From: Aquiluna sp.
GTDB taxonomy: Bacteria > Actinomycetota > Actinomycetes > Actinomycetales > Microbacteriaceae
DNA length: 64,000 nt
NCBI GenBank assembly: GCA_017854485.1
Contig: JAFMHN010000004.1
Coordinates: forward strand, 1-64,000
Direction of reading: 5' to 3'
Within the stretch, counting starts at the first letter, position 1. Every line of letters starts with the position of its first letter. This document shows, in pieces, positions 28,781 to 37,163 of this stretch. The position numbers were made by a program, and so were the translations under genes. Below the pieces are notes generated by a model. That model did no database searches. It worked only from the letters and a program-made list of their open reading frames with translations, and was not told the DNA's origin.

Positions 28781-29716
28781 TTAGCTCCTAATTTCTGGCA
28801 GCGACTGCTGAATCTGCTCCCGAGATGGTTCTAACCATGGTGGCAGCTTCAGCTTCTTGCCGAGCTCTAACAGTGGCTCATCGATGTCAAAGCCGGGATC
28901 ATCGGTTGCAATTTCAAACAGCACTCCTCCTGGCTCGCGGAAATAAATACTCTTGAAATACTGGCGGTCCATAATCTCTGTCACGCCAACACCTCGGCTG
29001 AGTAGCTCCTGCTGCCACAGCTCCATGGTCGGAAGATCCGGAGCCCGAAAGGCCACGTGATGGACTGTGCCGCCAGCTTGAAGGCCACGATCAGCAACGC
29101 CTCCAAGAACCTCGACTTTCGCACCGGATTCACCGGTCGCCATCTGAAAGTTGGCCTTTCCGGAAGATTCTGATGACAGGTTCATGCCCAGCAAGTTTTG
29201 TAGCATGCCTGCGGTTGGATCGATATGGGTTTCCGAGAGCTCAACCGAGTGAAGACCTCGGACCGCGTGCTCGGCTGGGATATCTGCAACCCCATCCCAA
29301 CCACTTCTGGCATCACCCACGGTTCCCACCAGTTGCAAGCGCATCCCATCGTAATCACGCACCTCAATAAGGTCGTGCCCGGATGAGTCCTTGCCCCAGG
29401 ACCAGTCAATCTTGAGCCCAGCCAAATGCTTGCTCCAAAAACCTAAAGATGCTTCTGGCACCGAGAATGAGGTGGCTGTGGTCAGTCCTGAGCCTTGACG
29501 CCCCTTGGAGACACCCGGCCATGGGAAGAATGTCAAAATCGATGCCGGTGAGCCGTGTTCATCACCGTAGTAGAGATGCCAAATGTGAGGGGCATCAAAA
29601 TTCACGGTCTGCTTTACAAGCCTGAGCCCGAAAACCTTCGTGTAGAAATCAACGTTTTGCTGAGGGTCTCTTGCAATAGCCGTGACGTGGTGGATGCCGT
29701 GCGGGGTTACGCTCAT
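28781..29716 (-). CDS. Ring-cleaving dioxygenase (MhqO-like, vicinal oxygen chelate family)
   Basis: 311 residues. Two glyoxalase/VOC modules: HHVTAIARDPQQNVDFYTKVFGLRLVKQTVNFD and, in the second half, VHHVAFRAPD with FREPGGVLFEIATDDPGF; His and Glu residues for the metal are in place. This is the family of Bacillus MhqO hydroquinone dioxygenase. I start it at the ATG at 29716 with GGAG seven bases upstream; the track's TTG adds four codons. First gene of a two-gene operon with the MhqD-like esterase. Confidence 0.88.
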   Translation of the reverse strand: MSVTPHGIHHVTAIARDPQQNVDFYTKVFGLRLVKQTVNFDAPHIWHLYYGDEHGSPASILTFFPWPGVSKGRQGSGLTTATSFSVPEASLGFWSKHLAGLKIDWSWGKDSSGHDLIEVRDYDGMRLQLVGTVGDARSGWDGVADIPAEHAVRGLHSVELSETHIDPTAGMLQNLLGMNLSSESSGKANFQMATGESGAKVEVLGGVADRGLQAGGTVHHVAFRAPDLPTMELWQQELLSRGVGVTEIMDRQYFKSIYFREPGGVLFEIATDDPGFDIDEPLLELGKKLKLPPWLEPSREQIQQSLPEIRS

Positions 29717-29788
29717 TTGAATCTCCAATCAGGAAAGTAAAGAACCCCTTTACAAAAACTATTCCCGAGCGGTGACGACTCCGAGCGG

Positions 29789-30052
29789 TCAGCCCTTTGG
29801 TTTGCGCTTGAAGATCTGCTTTAGCTTCGCGACAATTTTTTCAAGGCCCTGCATGCCCTGCTTGTTGAGCTCACGTGCCCACTCAATTTCGAGGGCCAAG
29901 ATTGATAAACCGAAAAAGATAAACAGCAACCCCGGTCCCGGGGTAACCATCATGATCAGCCCAAGGGCAAGCAGCGTAAAACCGACCAGCATGACAAGAA
30001 CCCACCGCACCGGGTGAGGAAGATTAGACAGGATCTTCTGTATCTTTTCCAT
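29789..30052 (-). CDS. PGPGW-family small membrane protein
   Basis: 87 residues. Two hydrophobic segments (about 17-35 and 36-54) meeting at MVTPGPGLLFIFFGL, which is the PGPGW-domain motif with Leu in place of Trp; a basic helical tail follows (KLKQIFKRKPKG). Two membrane helices with both ends in the cytoplasm are likely. Function of the family is unknown. Confidence 0.82.
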   Translation of the reverse strand: MEKIQKILSNLPHPVRWVLVMLVGFTLLALGLIMMVTPGPGLLFIFFGLSILALEIEWARELNKQGMQGLEKIVAKLKQIFKRKPKG

Positions 30053-30148
30053 TCGCTACCAAACCGTTCTTGGGGCCTATTATCTCAGGTCAATGACTTC
30101 TACATCAGCTTCTATCAGCAACCTTTGAGCTGGTGAGGCCTGCTTGAA

Positions 30149-31999
30149 CTAGACGACCCGTGCTGCTTGCGACTTGACCAGCTTTGCAAATTTACCCTTG
30201 GCTGCAATTAGCTCATCGTGGGTTCCCCGTTCCACAATTTGGCCCTTGTCTAAAACCAGAATTAGGTCGGCATTCACAACCGTTGACAGCCTGTGAGCAA
30301 TTGCGATGGTTGTTCTGTTGGCAGTTGCTGCATCGAGAGTTGCCTGAACAATTCGCTCAGAGTTCGTGTCCATCGCACTGGTGGCCTCATCCAGAATCAC
30401 CACCGGTGGATCCTTCAGTAGCACCCTGGCAATTGCAATTCGCTGCTTCTCGCCACCTGAAAGTCGGTAACCGCGCTCCCCAACCATGGTCTGGTAGCCG
30501 TCTGGGAAGCTCATAATCACATCGTGAATGTTGGCGGCCTTGGCTGCAACTTCGATTTCAGCTTGGGTTGCATCAGGCTTTGCGTAGGCGAGGTTTTCAT
30601 GAATGGTGTCGTAGAACAAATAAGTCTCTTGGTTCACGATCCCAATTTGGTCGATGAGCTGCTCCTGGCTCAAGTTCTTCACGTCAACACCGGCAAATTT
30701 GACCGAACCCGAGGTGGCATCGAAGAACCTCGGAATTAGATAACTAACCGTTGTCTTGCCGGACCCCGAGGCCCCCACCAGCGCCACATACTGCCCGGGT
30801 TCAACTATGAAACTTAAGGATTTCAGGGTTGGATCAGTCTCTGCTTCTGAACCTGGATAGGTAAAGGTGACATCGTCAAACTCGATTACCCCGAGCTGCT
30901 TGGGATCCATAGGGCTAGGTGTTACTGGGTCCTTGATGGTTGGACGCAAGTCGAAGTATTCAAAGATTCTTGCAAACAGCGCCTGCGAGGTTTGCAAGTC
31001 CAAACTCACCTGCAACAGATTCATCATCGGGAACAGCAGTCTGGACTGTGCCGTCGTGAAAGCGACGATGGTTCCAACAGTGATCGGGTCTTGATCCAAA
31101 ATCAAAACTCCCGCCACCAAGTAGATGACCGCCGGGATCGATGACATGAAAACCATAACCATTGCAAAAAACGCCTGGCCGCTCATGATCAGCCTGACCT
31201 GCAAGGCAATTTGGTTCTTATTCTCGGTCTCATAGCGAGAGATCTCGCTTGCCTGTCTGCCAAAGCTCTTGGCAAGCAAAATTCCGCTTACCCCAAGTGA
31301 CTCTTGCGTGATGGCAGACATCTGACTCAAAGACTCTTGAGTTTTACCGGCAATCTTTGCCCGAACCTGACCAACCTTGCGTTGCAGCATCACCATGAAC
31401 GGCAACATCACCAGCGCCACAATCGTCAGCTTCCAACTAAGTAGCAGCATGGCAACCATCGATGCCAGAACCGTGACGCTGCTTCCCAACAAACTGCTGA
31501 TGGTGTTGCTCAAAACTCCGGCAACGCCTCCGACATCGTTTTGAAGTCTTGACTGAATCGCGCCAGTTTTGGTCTTTGTAAAAAATGCCAGTTCCATCGA
31601 CTGCAGGTGAGCAAACATCCGAACCCTAAGCGAACCCATCACCTTGTTTCCAACGCTGGATGTTAGATACGTTTGCCAAACGCCTAGAGCCGCTGCAACC
31701 AACCAAATCCCAATCATGCTGAGCACGAATACCGACAAAATCTCAAGATTTGGAGCGCCCGAGGCTGGAAAGAGTCCGTCGTTAAAGGCGCCTTGAATCA
31801 AAAGTGGCGGAATCACAGAAAGGCCAGAGCCAACAATCACCAGAATCACCGTCGCGATGAGGGTGAGCTTATAGGGGGCGAAGAGCTCTGCGATTCTTCC
31901 AAGCAGGTTCTCTATCTTGGGGGCTTCGGCATTCTTCGCTCGAACTTGATCGGGGTCGGTTGAGAACCGCCCCATTGGTCCACCACCGTGCATGCTCAT
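30149..31999 (-). CDS. ABC transporter, fused permease and ATPase
   Basis: 616 residues, an exporter half-transporter that would act as a dimer. Six membrane helices in residues about 45-340; nucleotide-binding domain with Walker A GASGSGKTT, Q-loop IGIVNQETYLF, signature LSGGEKQRIAIAR, Walker B VVILDEATSAMD and the switch His in IAHRLSTV. The N-terminus is short and Gly/Met-rich (MSMHGGGPMGRF). It resembles multidrug or lipid exporters; substrate unknown. No ribosome site is seen, and a good -10 (TATACT) lies seven bases before the ATG, so the message may be leaderless. Confidence 0.92.
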   Translation of the reverse strand: MSMHGGGPMGRFSTDPDQVRAKNAEAPKIENLLGRIAELFAPYKLTLIATVILVIVGSGLSVIPPLLIQGAFNDGLFPASGAPNLEILSVFVLSMIGIWLVAAALGVWQTYLTSSVGNKVMGSLRVRMFAHLQSMELAFFTKTKTGAIQSRLQNDVGGVAGVLSNTISSLLGSSVTVLASMVAMLLLSWKLTIVALVMLPFMVMLQRKVGQVRAKIAGKTQESLSQMSAITQESLGVSGILLAKSFGRQASEISRYETENKNQIALQVRLIMSGQAFFAMVMVFMSSIPAVIYLVAGVLILDQDPITVGTIVAFTTAQSRLLFPMMNLLQVSLDLQTSQALFARIFEYFDLRPTIKDPVTPSPMDPKQLGVIEFDDVTFTYPGSEAETDPTLKSLSFIVEPGQYVALVGASGSGKTTVSYLIPRFFDATSGSVKFAGVDVKNLSQEQLIDQIGIVNQETYLFYDTIHENLAYAKPDATQAEIEVAAKAANIHDVIMSFPDGYQTMVGERGYRLSGGEKQRIAIARVLLKDPPVVILDEATSAMDTNSERIVQATLDAATANRTTIAIAHRLSTVVNADLILVLDKGQIVERGTHDELIAAKGKFAKLVKSQAARVV

Positions 32000-32006
32000 T
32001 TTTTAG

Positions 32007-32012
32007 AGTATA
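32007..32012 (-). promoter_or_regulatory. -10 element (TATACT) of a probably leaderless promoter for the ABC exporter
   Basis: Minus-strand TATACT followed by CTAAAAA and then ATG: transcription would begin at or next to the start codon. No -35 match to TTGACA is clear at 17 bases. Confidence 0.5.
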
Positions 32013-32051
32013 AGCCTGCTGGGTGACGTAGTGCCGAGGTTGGCCAGGCCG

Positions 32052-32498
32052 CTAGCGACCAGCGAACAGAGCAAGCGTGAATTGGCCACCGCCCGGCATC
32101 ACCTTTGCCGAGTATTCAACTCCTGGAGAGAGCCTGCCAAGGCGATCAATTAGCCAGTCAGCTGCCCGGTTGGCATCAGCTTCATCAGAGAATCTGGCTA
32201 CTGTTTCGCGTCCACCCTTGCGGGCAAGTCTTTCGGCACTTTCAAAAATTGGAGCAGGGTCTCCCGCCAATAGCTCCGCCGGCCAGGCAATTACTGGAGC
32301 GTGCTTCCCCTTCATTGTGTTGCAAGAGCGGTGAGCTAGCCGCTCTGGGGCTGCCGCTCCCTTTTTTGCCTTTGCGGCAGCGTAGGTGTCAACGCTTGGT
32401 CCAAGGTCTGAGTTCACCGAAGCATCAGGGTCTACCGGCTGATCACATAGCCAACAGCGCCAGTTGTCCTTGGTGCCTACTTCATCCAAATTGCTCAT
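32052..32498 (-). CDS. HNH-like zinc-motif protein, unknown function
   Basis: 148 residues. The N-terminal third has CWLCDQPVDPD and, about 45 residues later, AHRSCNTMKG: a pair of CxxC/HxxC motifs spaced and shaped like a treble-clef HNH nuclease core (compare the 'H..CN..KG' ending of HNH domains). The classical catalytic DH pair is not obvious. The C-terminal part looks like a small alpha/beta domain. Last gene in a minus-strand run after the two-component system, 18 bases from the response regulator. Whether it is a nuclease is unknown. Confidence 0.65.
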   Translation of the reverse strand: MSNLDEVGTKDNWRCWLCDQPVDPDASVNSDLGPSVDTYAAAKAKKGAAAPERLAHRSCNTMKGKHAPVIAWPAELLAGDPAPIFESAERLARKGGRETVARFSDEADANRAADWLIDRLGRLSPGVEYSAKVMPGGGQFTLALFAGR

Positions 32499-32516
32499 GC
32501 CGCAACACTAGAGCAG

Positions 32517-33176
32517 TTAGCCAAGCCGATAGCCCATTCCGCGAACAGTTTGAATTGAGTCATTGCCAAGCTTTTGGCGAAGGTATCGGATGTAAACATC
32601 GACAACGTTAGAACCCGGATCGTGGTCAAAGCCCCAGACCCTAGAGAGGATCTGCTCGCGTGACAAAACTTGGCCAGCATGCCTCAGGAAGAACTCGAGC
32701 ATCGTGAATTCTCTTGCCGTTAGGTCATGGTCGATGCCGGCAGCGCTCACCCGGCGGGTTCTAAGGTCAAGCACAATGTCTTTGTGAGAAAGGGTGGTTT
32801 CGGTCACAACTTCACCAGGGGTTGAAATCCGACGGCGAACCCTTGCCAACAACTCTTCAAAGGAAAATGGCTTTGACATGTAGTCATCCGCGCCGCCCTC
32901 AAAGCTTGCAACGGTGTTGTCAACGCTGTCTCTGGCTGTAAGGACGATTACCGGGACCTCATTGCCAGAACCCCGCAGTTGCTCCAGCACCGCAAAGCCG
33001 TCAATGCCCGGCAGGCCAATGTCCAAGATAACCAGATCAAATTCTGCTGCGGCAGAGAGTTTTAGGGCGTCCTCGCCATTGGGTGTGTAGGTGACCTGAT
33101 AGCCATGGGACTGCAAGCCCTTGACTATGAACGATGCAATCCGCTCAGAGTCTTCAACAACCAGAATATTTGACAT
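32517..33176 (-). CDS. OmpR/PhoB-family response regulator
   Basis: 219 residues. Receiver domain with VVEDSER acidic pair, phosphoacceptor Asp 52 (LDIGLPG), Thr in VLTARD and Lys in MSKPFSFEELLAR; C-terminal winged helix with TAREFTMLEFFLRH and VDVYIRYLRQKLG...RGMGYRLG. Partner of the histidine kinase four bases upstream. Likely target: its own divergent promoter region and the neighbouring flavin redox genes (inference from position and a shared motif). Confidence 0.95.
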   Translation of the reverse strand: MSNILVVEDSERIASFIVKGLQSHGYQVTYTPNGEDALKLSAAAEFDLVILDIGLPGIDGFAVLEQLRGSGNEVPVIVLTARDSVDNTVASFEGGADDYMSKPFSFEELLARVRRRISTPGEVVTETTLSHKDIVLDLRTRRVSAAGIDHDLTAREFTMLEFFLRHAGQVLSREQILSRVWGFDHDPGSNVVDVYIRYLRQKLGNDSIQTVRGMGYRLG

Positions 33177-33179
33177 AAG

Positions 33180-34574
33180 TTACCTCGGTAGCCTCAAGGC
33201 TACTTTGGCCCCACCAAATTCAGAGTCACCAATCACTAGCTTTCCACCGTGACCTACAGCAATCGCACTTACCAGCGCCAGACCGAGGCCAGCGCCCTGC
33301 CCAGAATTAGCTTGTGCTTCACCCCTCACGAAACGCTCTGTGATGCGGTCGCGACTGGCTTCCGGGATGCCCGGGCCAGAATCAGAAACAGAAACCTCAA
33401 CGCCCTTGCCCACGAGCTGGATGTCGATTCGGATTGGGTCACCGTCAGAGGTGAACCGAACAGCGTTTTCGCTTATCTGCAGGGTGGCTTGAGTGATTCG
33501 CTCTCGATCAAGAGACCAGGATGCATCGGGAATCTCTCCAAGTGACCAGTCTCTATTTGCAAGCTGGCTTGCCTTAACAAATAGCTCATCGCCCAAATCG
33601 ACCAAGCGGATCTCAGTGCGCTTTACGAAATCTGGCTGGGATGACTTCGTGAGGGTTTGCAGATCCCGAACGATCCGGCTCATCCGGGACAGCTCGTCTT
33701 TCACGATCAGCATCGAACTATCGGCTTGGCTTGGGTCAGCCTCCATGAGCTCCAAGTGACCGGAGATGATGGTCAAGGGAGTTCTGAGCTCATGGCCAGC
33801 ATCATCAACAAACTGCTTGTTGATTTCAAAGGACTCTTGAATTCGGTCCAGCATTAAGTTGAATTCTGCTGCCAACTGCTTTAGCTCTGTGCCTCCGGAG
33901 GTTTCTGCTATTCGCTTGGTGAGGTCACTGGCACCGATTTCGTGCGCAGTCTGTCGAACGTTTGTGATTGGCCTGAGCACTCTGCCAGCTACCAACCAGC
34001 CCACTGCAGCAGCAGCAATTAGCGACAGCAGCACAATCAGAGCAAATCGGTAAAGCAGATTGGTGATTTGCTGCGACTCAACATCGCTGAAAATTACTCC
34101 AATCAGTGCTCCGCGCTCTGCTTGACCAGTTATCGGAACGACGATGTATCGCGCATTACCAACAGCCGTTGGATAGTTTCCAAAGCCCGCTTTGGTCACT
34201 CTGGAAACGAGCTCGAGAAACTCCGGGTCTTGATCTAACCGGACTGGCGGGGTGTCTGTGGTTCTAGAAATTACCGCGCCATTGACCATCACAAACATGG
34301 TCTCATTTGGGTCCGGAACAGTCCTTTGAATATAGAGCTCAAGCAGCCCCCTGGCTGAGGTGAAGTTCGTGTCCGTGTTCGGGTCAATAGCTCTTTCGGC
34401 CAGCACCTGCAGCTCTTCGGCCTCTCTCCCGAGGTGCCCGTCAATGGACTGATTCTGTTGGGTGGTTAGCATCGACCAGGCAGTAACTAGGGTTAGCGAC
34501 AGCACCATCACCACCGGCACCAGCACCCAAGCTAAAAGCCTTACCCGGCTTGACTGAAGCAAATCTTTCAGCAT
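33180..34574 (-). CDS. Sensor histidine kinase
   Basis: 464 residues. Two membrane helices (about 13-33 and 177-199) flank a periplasm-side sensor domain of about 140 residues; HAMP domain (VAGRVLRPITNV...ISDLTKRI-type region) follows. HisKA with DAGHELRTPLT gives the phosphorylated His near residue 250; HATPase has NAVRFTSDGDPI, DSGPGIPEASR and GAGLGLALVSAIA. Its ATG overlaps the stop of the upstream lipoprotein gene (TGATG), so sensor, lipoprotein and regulator are made together. Confidence 0.95.
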   Translation of the reverse strand: MLKDLLQSSRVRLLAWVLVPVVMVLSLTLVTAWSMLTTQQNQSIDGHLGREAEELQVLAERAIDPNTDTNFTSARGLLELYIQRTVPDPNETMFVMVNGAVISRTTDTPPVRLDQDPEFLELVSRVTKAGFGNYPTAVGNARYIVVPITGQAERGALIGVIFSDVESQQITNLLYRFALIVLLSLIAAAAVGWLVAGRVLRPITNVRQTAHEIGASDLTKRIAETSGGTELKQLAAEFNLMLDRIQESFEINKQFVDDAGHELRTPLTIISGHLELMEADPSQADSSMLIVKDELSRMSRIVRDLQTLTKSSQPDFVKRTEIRLVDLGDELFVKASQLANRDWSLGEIPDASWSLDRERITQATLQISENAVRFTSDGDPIRIDIQLVGKGVEVSVSDSGPGIPEASRDRITERFVRGEAQANSGQGAGLGLALVSAIAVGHGGKLVIGDSEFGGAKVALRLPR

Positions 34575-35080
34575 CAGTTGGTCACCTTGTAGAAGAAGTC
34601 TTCATGAACAAGCTTCCCCTCTTCGCCAAGGAGCGGAAGGTCCAGGTCCAGCTCGAAAACGCCATCCCCATCATCAAGGTAAAGAGCAGCCTGCAAATCC
34701 TGGCTCCGAGTTAACGGAATCTCCAGAAGAAGGGTTACCGGCTGACTTTGAGGTGTCACAAGGGTTTCTGCAATCACCAAGCCGGAGGTGTCATAGATCA
34801 CCAGGAAGGCATTAGCGCGGCCTACTTTGATCTCGTCAATGTCCAGCGAGGTGCCGTCACCCTCTTGATCTTCAATGTCCACTTCGGCACTTGGGTCATT
34901 GGCATATTCCTGGCCAGCTGGATCAAAGGTTTTGGTTGGTGCTGGAGCTGGGTTATCACCGAGACTGATCGCATCGAAATTCTCAAAATCCTTGGCGGGA
35001 GCACTTGAGCAGCCGTTCAGTGTCAGCGTGGCCAATAGAAAAGCTAACAGGATCGCACTCTTATATGTTCGGCTTTTCAT
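34574..35080 (-). CDS. DUF7282-like lipoprotein co-transcribed with the two-component system
   Basis: 168 residues from the ATG at 35080, which has AGGA five bases upstream (the track adds eight codons). Signal peptide ends in a lipobox LTLNGC. Mature part: a Pro/Asp-rich linker (about 30-70) and one domain with GDGTSLDIDEIKVGRANAFLVIYD..., TLLLEIPL, and YLDDGDGVFELDLD, a pattern like DUF7282 domains of haloarchaeal and actinobacterial surface proteins. Being first in the operon with the kinase, it could be an accessory sensor lipoprotein (inference). Its promoter region is shared with the divergent ferric-reductase-like gene. Confidence 0.75.
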   Translation of the reverse strand: MKSRTYKSAILLAFLLATLTLNGCSSAPAKDFENFDAISLGDNPAPAPTKTFDPAGQEYANDPSAEVDIEDQEGDGTSLDIDEIKVGRANAFLVIYDTSGLVIAETLVTPQSQPVTLLLEIPLTRSQDLQAALYLDDGDGVFELDLDLPLLGEEGKLVHEDFFYKVTN

Positions 35081-35122
35081 GTTCCTATTGGACAAAACTG
35101 TCATGAGGCTGAGGTTAGCCGC

Positions 35123-35140
35123 AAATTAGATTTTTCTCAC
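35123..35140 (-). promoter_or_regulatory. Shared 18-base motif upstream of the lipoprotein/two-component operon
   Basis: Minus strand GTGAGAAAAATCTAATTT, 43 bases before the lipoprotein ATG and inside the divergent region with the ferric-reductase-like gene. It matches 15 of 18 bases of a motif upstream of the Asp/His-tailed gene (38785-38802). TCTAAT could be a -10; the conserved extent is longer than that. Confidence 0.45.
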
Positions 35141-35190
35141 ATTGGCTCCTTTCCCAGCGAAGCAGCAGGCCGCTCCCCCAGAATAGTCAC

Positions 35191-36591
35191 GTGGCTAAAA
35201 ATACAGATTCAGTTGTGATTCTGGGCTCCGGCAAACTGCTTGGCCTTCAACGCAGACAAGATGGTGTCGAGATGCTCGGCATACTCGCGATCCTGATCCC
35301 CATCATCGCGTTCTTGATCAATGGTGGACTGGCGGCGGCCAACGATTTGGCCAGCTGGTTCAATGCCTTCAATCGCCTGACGGCACTTGTTGGAACCTCT
35401 TTGCTTTTGATTCACATGATCCTTGTTGCCCGAGTCCCTTGGCTTGAAAAAATACTTGGGCTCGACAAACTCACCCATGCTCACAAAAAACTTGGGAAGC
35501 CGTTGCTCTACCTGCTCATTGTTCACACCATCACAGCACTAATTAGCTACTCGATCTCAGATGGTGTGGGAGTACTAACAACGCTGCTGAACCTGATCGG
35601 CGGTTACGCCGATTTGCTGCTGGCATTCATCGGCTTACTGCTCATGATTTTGGTAGTTGTGTCGTCAATCAGGGCCGCCAGGCGCAAGCTCAGCTATGAA
35701 GCCTGGTATCTAATCCACTTGCTCTCATACATCTCAATCTTTGTGGCAATCCCCCACCAATTTTCTTTAGGGACTGAGTTGTTGGCTGAGCCATTGCTGG
35801 CGACCTACTTCATCGCACTATATGTGTTTGTTGGCCTAAACATTGTTTGGTTCCGCTTTCTGTTTCCAGTAGTTCAGTCGCTGGCCCTGTCCTTGAGAGT
35901 TGAATCCGTGAGACCGGAGGCAAACCGAACCACTTCGATAGTGATCGGAGGAAAGCGAGTGGAGAGCCTGGGAGCTGAGGCCGGCCAATTCTTCATGCTG
36001 AGAGTTCTAACCGCTAAGCAGTGGTGGCGTCCTCACCCATTCTCGGTCAGCGCCTTCCCGAGCAACACAATCAGATTCACCGTTGGTAACCGTGGCGATG
36101 ACACTTCCCTGCTTCAAGAAATTCAACCCGGAACCCGAGTGGTCCTGGAAGGACCATTTGGTGTCTTCAGTGAGTCGAAGCGAACCAAACAGCATGTGCT
36201 GCTGCTGGCTGCTGGAATTGGAGTTGCTCCGATTCGCGCGCTGGCTGAGAGCCTGGCTTCCGACCCGGGAGATGTGACAGTGGTCTACCGAGTAACAGAC
36301 AGGTCTGATGCCTCGCTCCTTGATGAGGTCGAAAGAATCTGTCGCGAGCGAAACCACGCGCTGCATGTTCTGGATGGCCCCAGGCCTAACGGCCCAGGCT
36401 TCCTTCCTAAGCAGCAGGCCGGGGAGCAAATAGCACCTGAGTACGCACGACTGCTTGCCTTGGCTCCGTTCGCAGCCGAGTCTGACATTTACATTTGTGG
36501 CCCTAGTGCCTGGTCCAACGCCGCAGTTCAGGCATTGAAAAAGCTCAATGTGCCAAAAGCGAGCATTCACGTAGAGGAGTTTGCCTGGTGA
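35191..36591 (+). CDS. Ferric-reductase-like transmembrane flavoprotein
   Basis: 466 residues. About six membrane helices with His residues placed for two haems (LLIHMI, LTHAHKKLGK, LIVHTI, LIHLLS, IPHQF). A cytoplasmic FAD/NAD(P) reductase half follows: HPFSVSAFPS (FAD motif), GPFGVF, LLLAAGIGVAPIRAL (nucleotide motif) and a C-terminal YICGPSAW. It would pass electrons from NAD(P)H through FAD and haem to an acceptor outside the cytoplasm. The next gene overlaps by four bases and encodes an FMN-binding exported protein, the likely acceptor. GTG start without a clear ribosome site; CAGAAT six bases upstream could be a -10 of a leaderless message. Confidence 0.9.
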   Translation: MAKNTDSVVILGSGKLLGLQRRQDGVEMLGILAILIPIIAFLINGGLAAANDLASWFNAFNRLTALVGTSLLLIHMILVARVPWLEKILGLDKLTHAHKKLGKPLLYLLIVHTITALISYSISDGVGVLTTLLNLIGGYADLLLAFIGLLLMILVVVSSIRAARRKLSYEAWYLIHLLSYISIFVAIPHQFSLGTELLAEPLLATYFIALYVFVGLNIVWFRFLFPVVQSLALSLRVESVRPEANRTTSIVIGGKRVESLGAEAGQFFMLRVLTAKQWWRPHPFSVSAFPSNTIRFTVGNRGDDTSLLQEIQPGTRVVLEGPFGVFSESKRTKQHVLLLAAGIGVAPIRALAESLASDPGDVTVVYRVTDRSDASLLDEVERICRERNHALHVLDGPRPNGPGFLPKQQAGEQIAPEYARLLALAPFAAESDIYICGPSAWSNAAVQALKKLNVPKASIHVEEFAW

Positions 36592-37163
36592 GAAAATCAA
36601 CCCTGATGGTTACATCGCTGGTTGCAGCCAGTGCACTTACCGTGGCCTGGAACACCGGCCAGCAAACGCTGAATAACGAGATTCTGCTACTGCCCACAGA
36701 CAACGCTTCGCCTGCAGTTACCGACGCAGCCACGACTGATCCCGGCGCAACTGCCACCGCTGAACCCACGGCACCAGCAACAGACCCTGCAGCAACCGAC
36801 CCGGCACCAACTCAAGGCGCACCTCAGACCCCCACTGCCACACCCACCCAGACTCCAACAAAGACGCCCACCACGCCTGCAGCACCGGTAGCGCCTCCGG
36901 CGCCTGTCACGGCGACAAAGAGTTCGGACCCGATTACCTATAAGTACGGAACAGTCCAGATTTCAATGACCACCGTTGACGGCGCCATTACTGAAATCAA
37001 GATGCTTCAGGGAGATGCAACCAATGGACGCGGTGAGGCATACGCAACGCTGATAAACGCGACTATTCAAAACCAGGGAACAAACTACGGAAACATTTCT
37101 GGAGCCACGTTCACGGTGGACGCCTTCAAGAAAGCGGTCGATAACGTTATGGCTAAGTTCTAA
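36588..37163 (+). CDS. FMN-binding surface protein with Thr/Pro-rich linker
   Basis: 191 residues. N-terminal signal or anchor helix (about 5-22), then a long Ala/Thr/Pro linker (about 40-110), then an FMN-bind domain (about 110-191) with ITEIKMLQGDATN and the flavinylation motif SGATFT, whose second Thr is the residue ApbE-type enzymes modify in known members. Start overlaps the ferric-reductase-like gene (ATG/TGA type). The ApbE gene is convergent and overlaps by four bases. It likely carries covalent FMN at the cell surface and takes electrons from the membrane reductase (inference). Confidence 0.88.
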   Translation: MRKSTLMVTSLVAASALTVAWNTGQQTLNNEILLLPTDNASPAVTDAATTDPGATATAEPTAPATDPAATDPAPTQGAPQTPTATPTQTPTKTPTTPAAPVAPPAPVTATKSSDPITYKYGTVQISMTTVDGAITEIKMLQGDATNGRGEAYATLINATIQNQGTNYGNISGATFTVDAFKKAVDNVMAKF

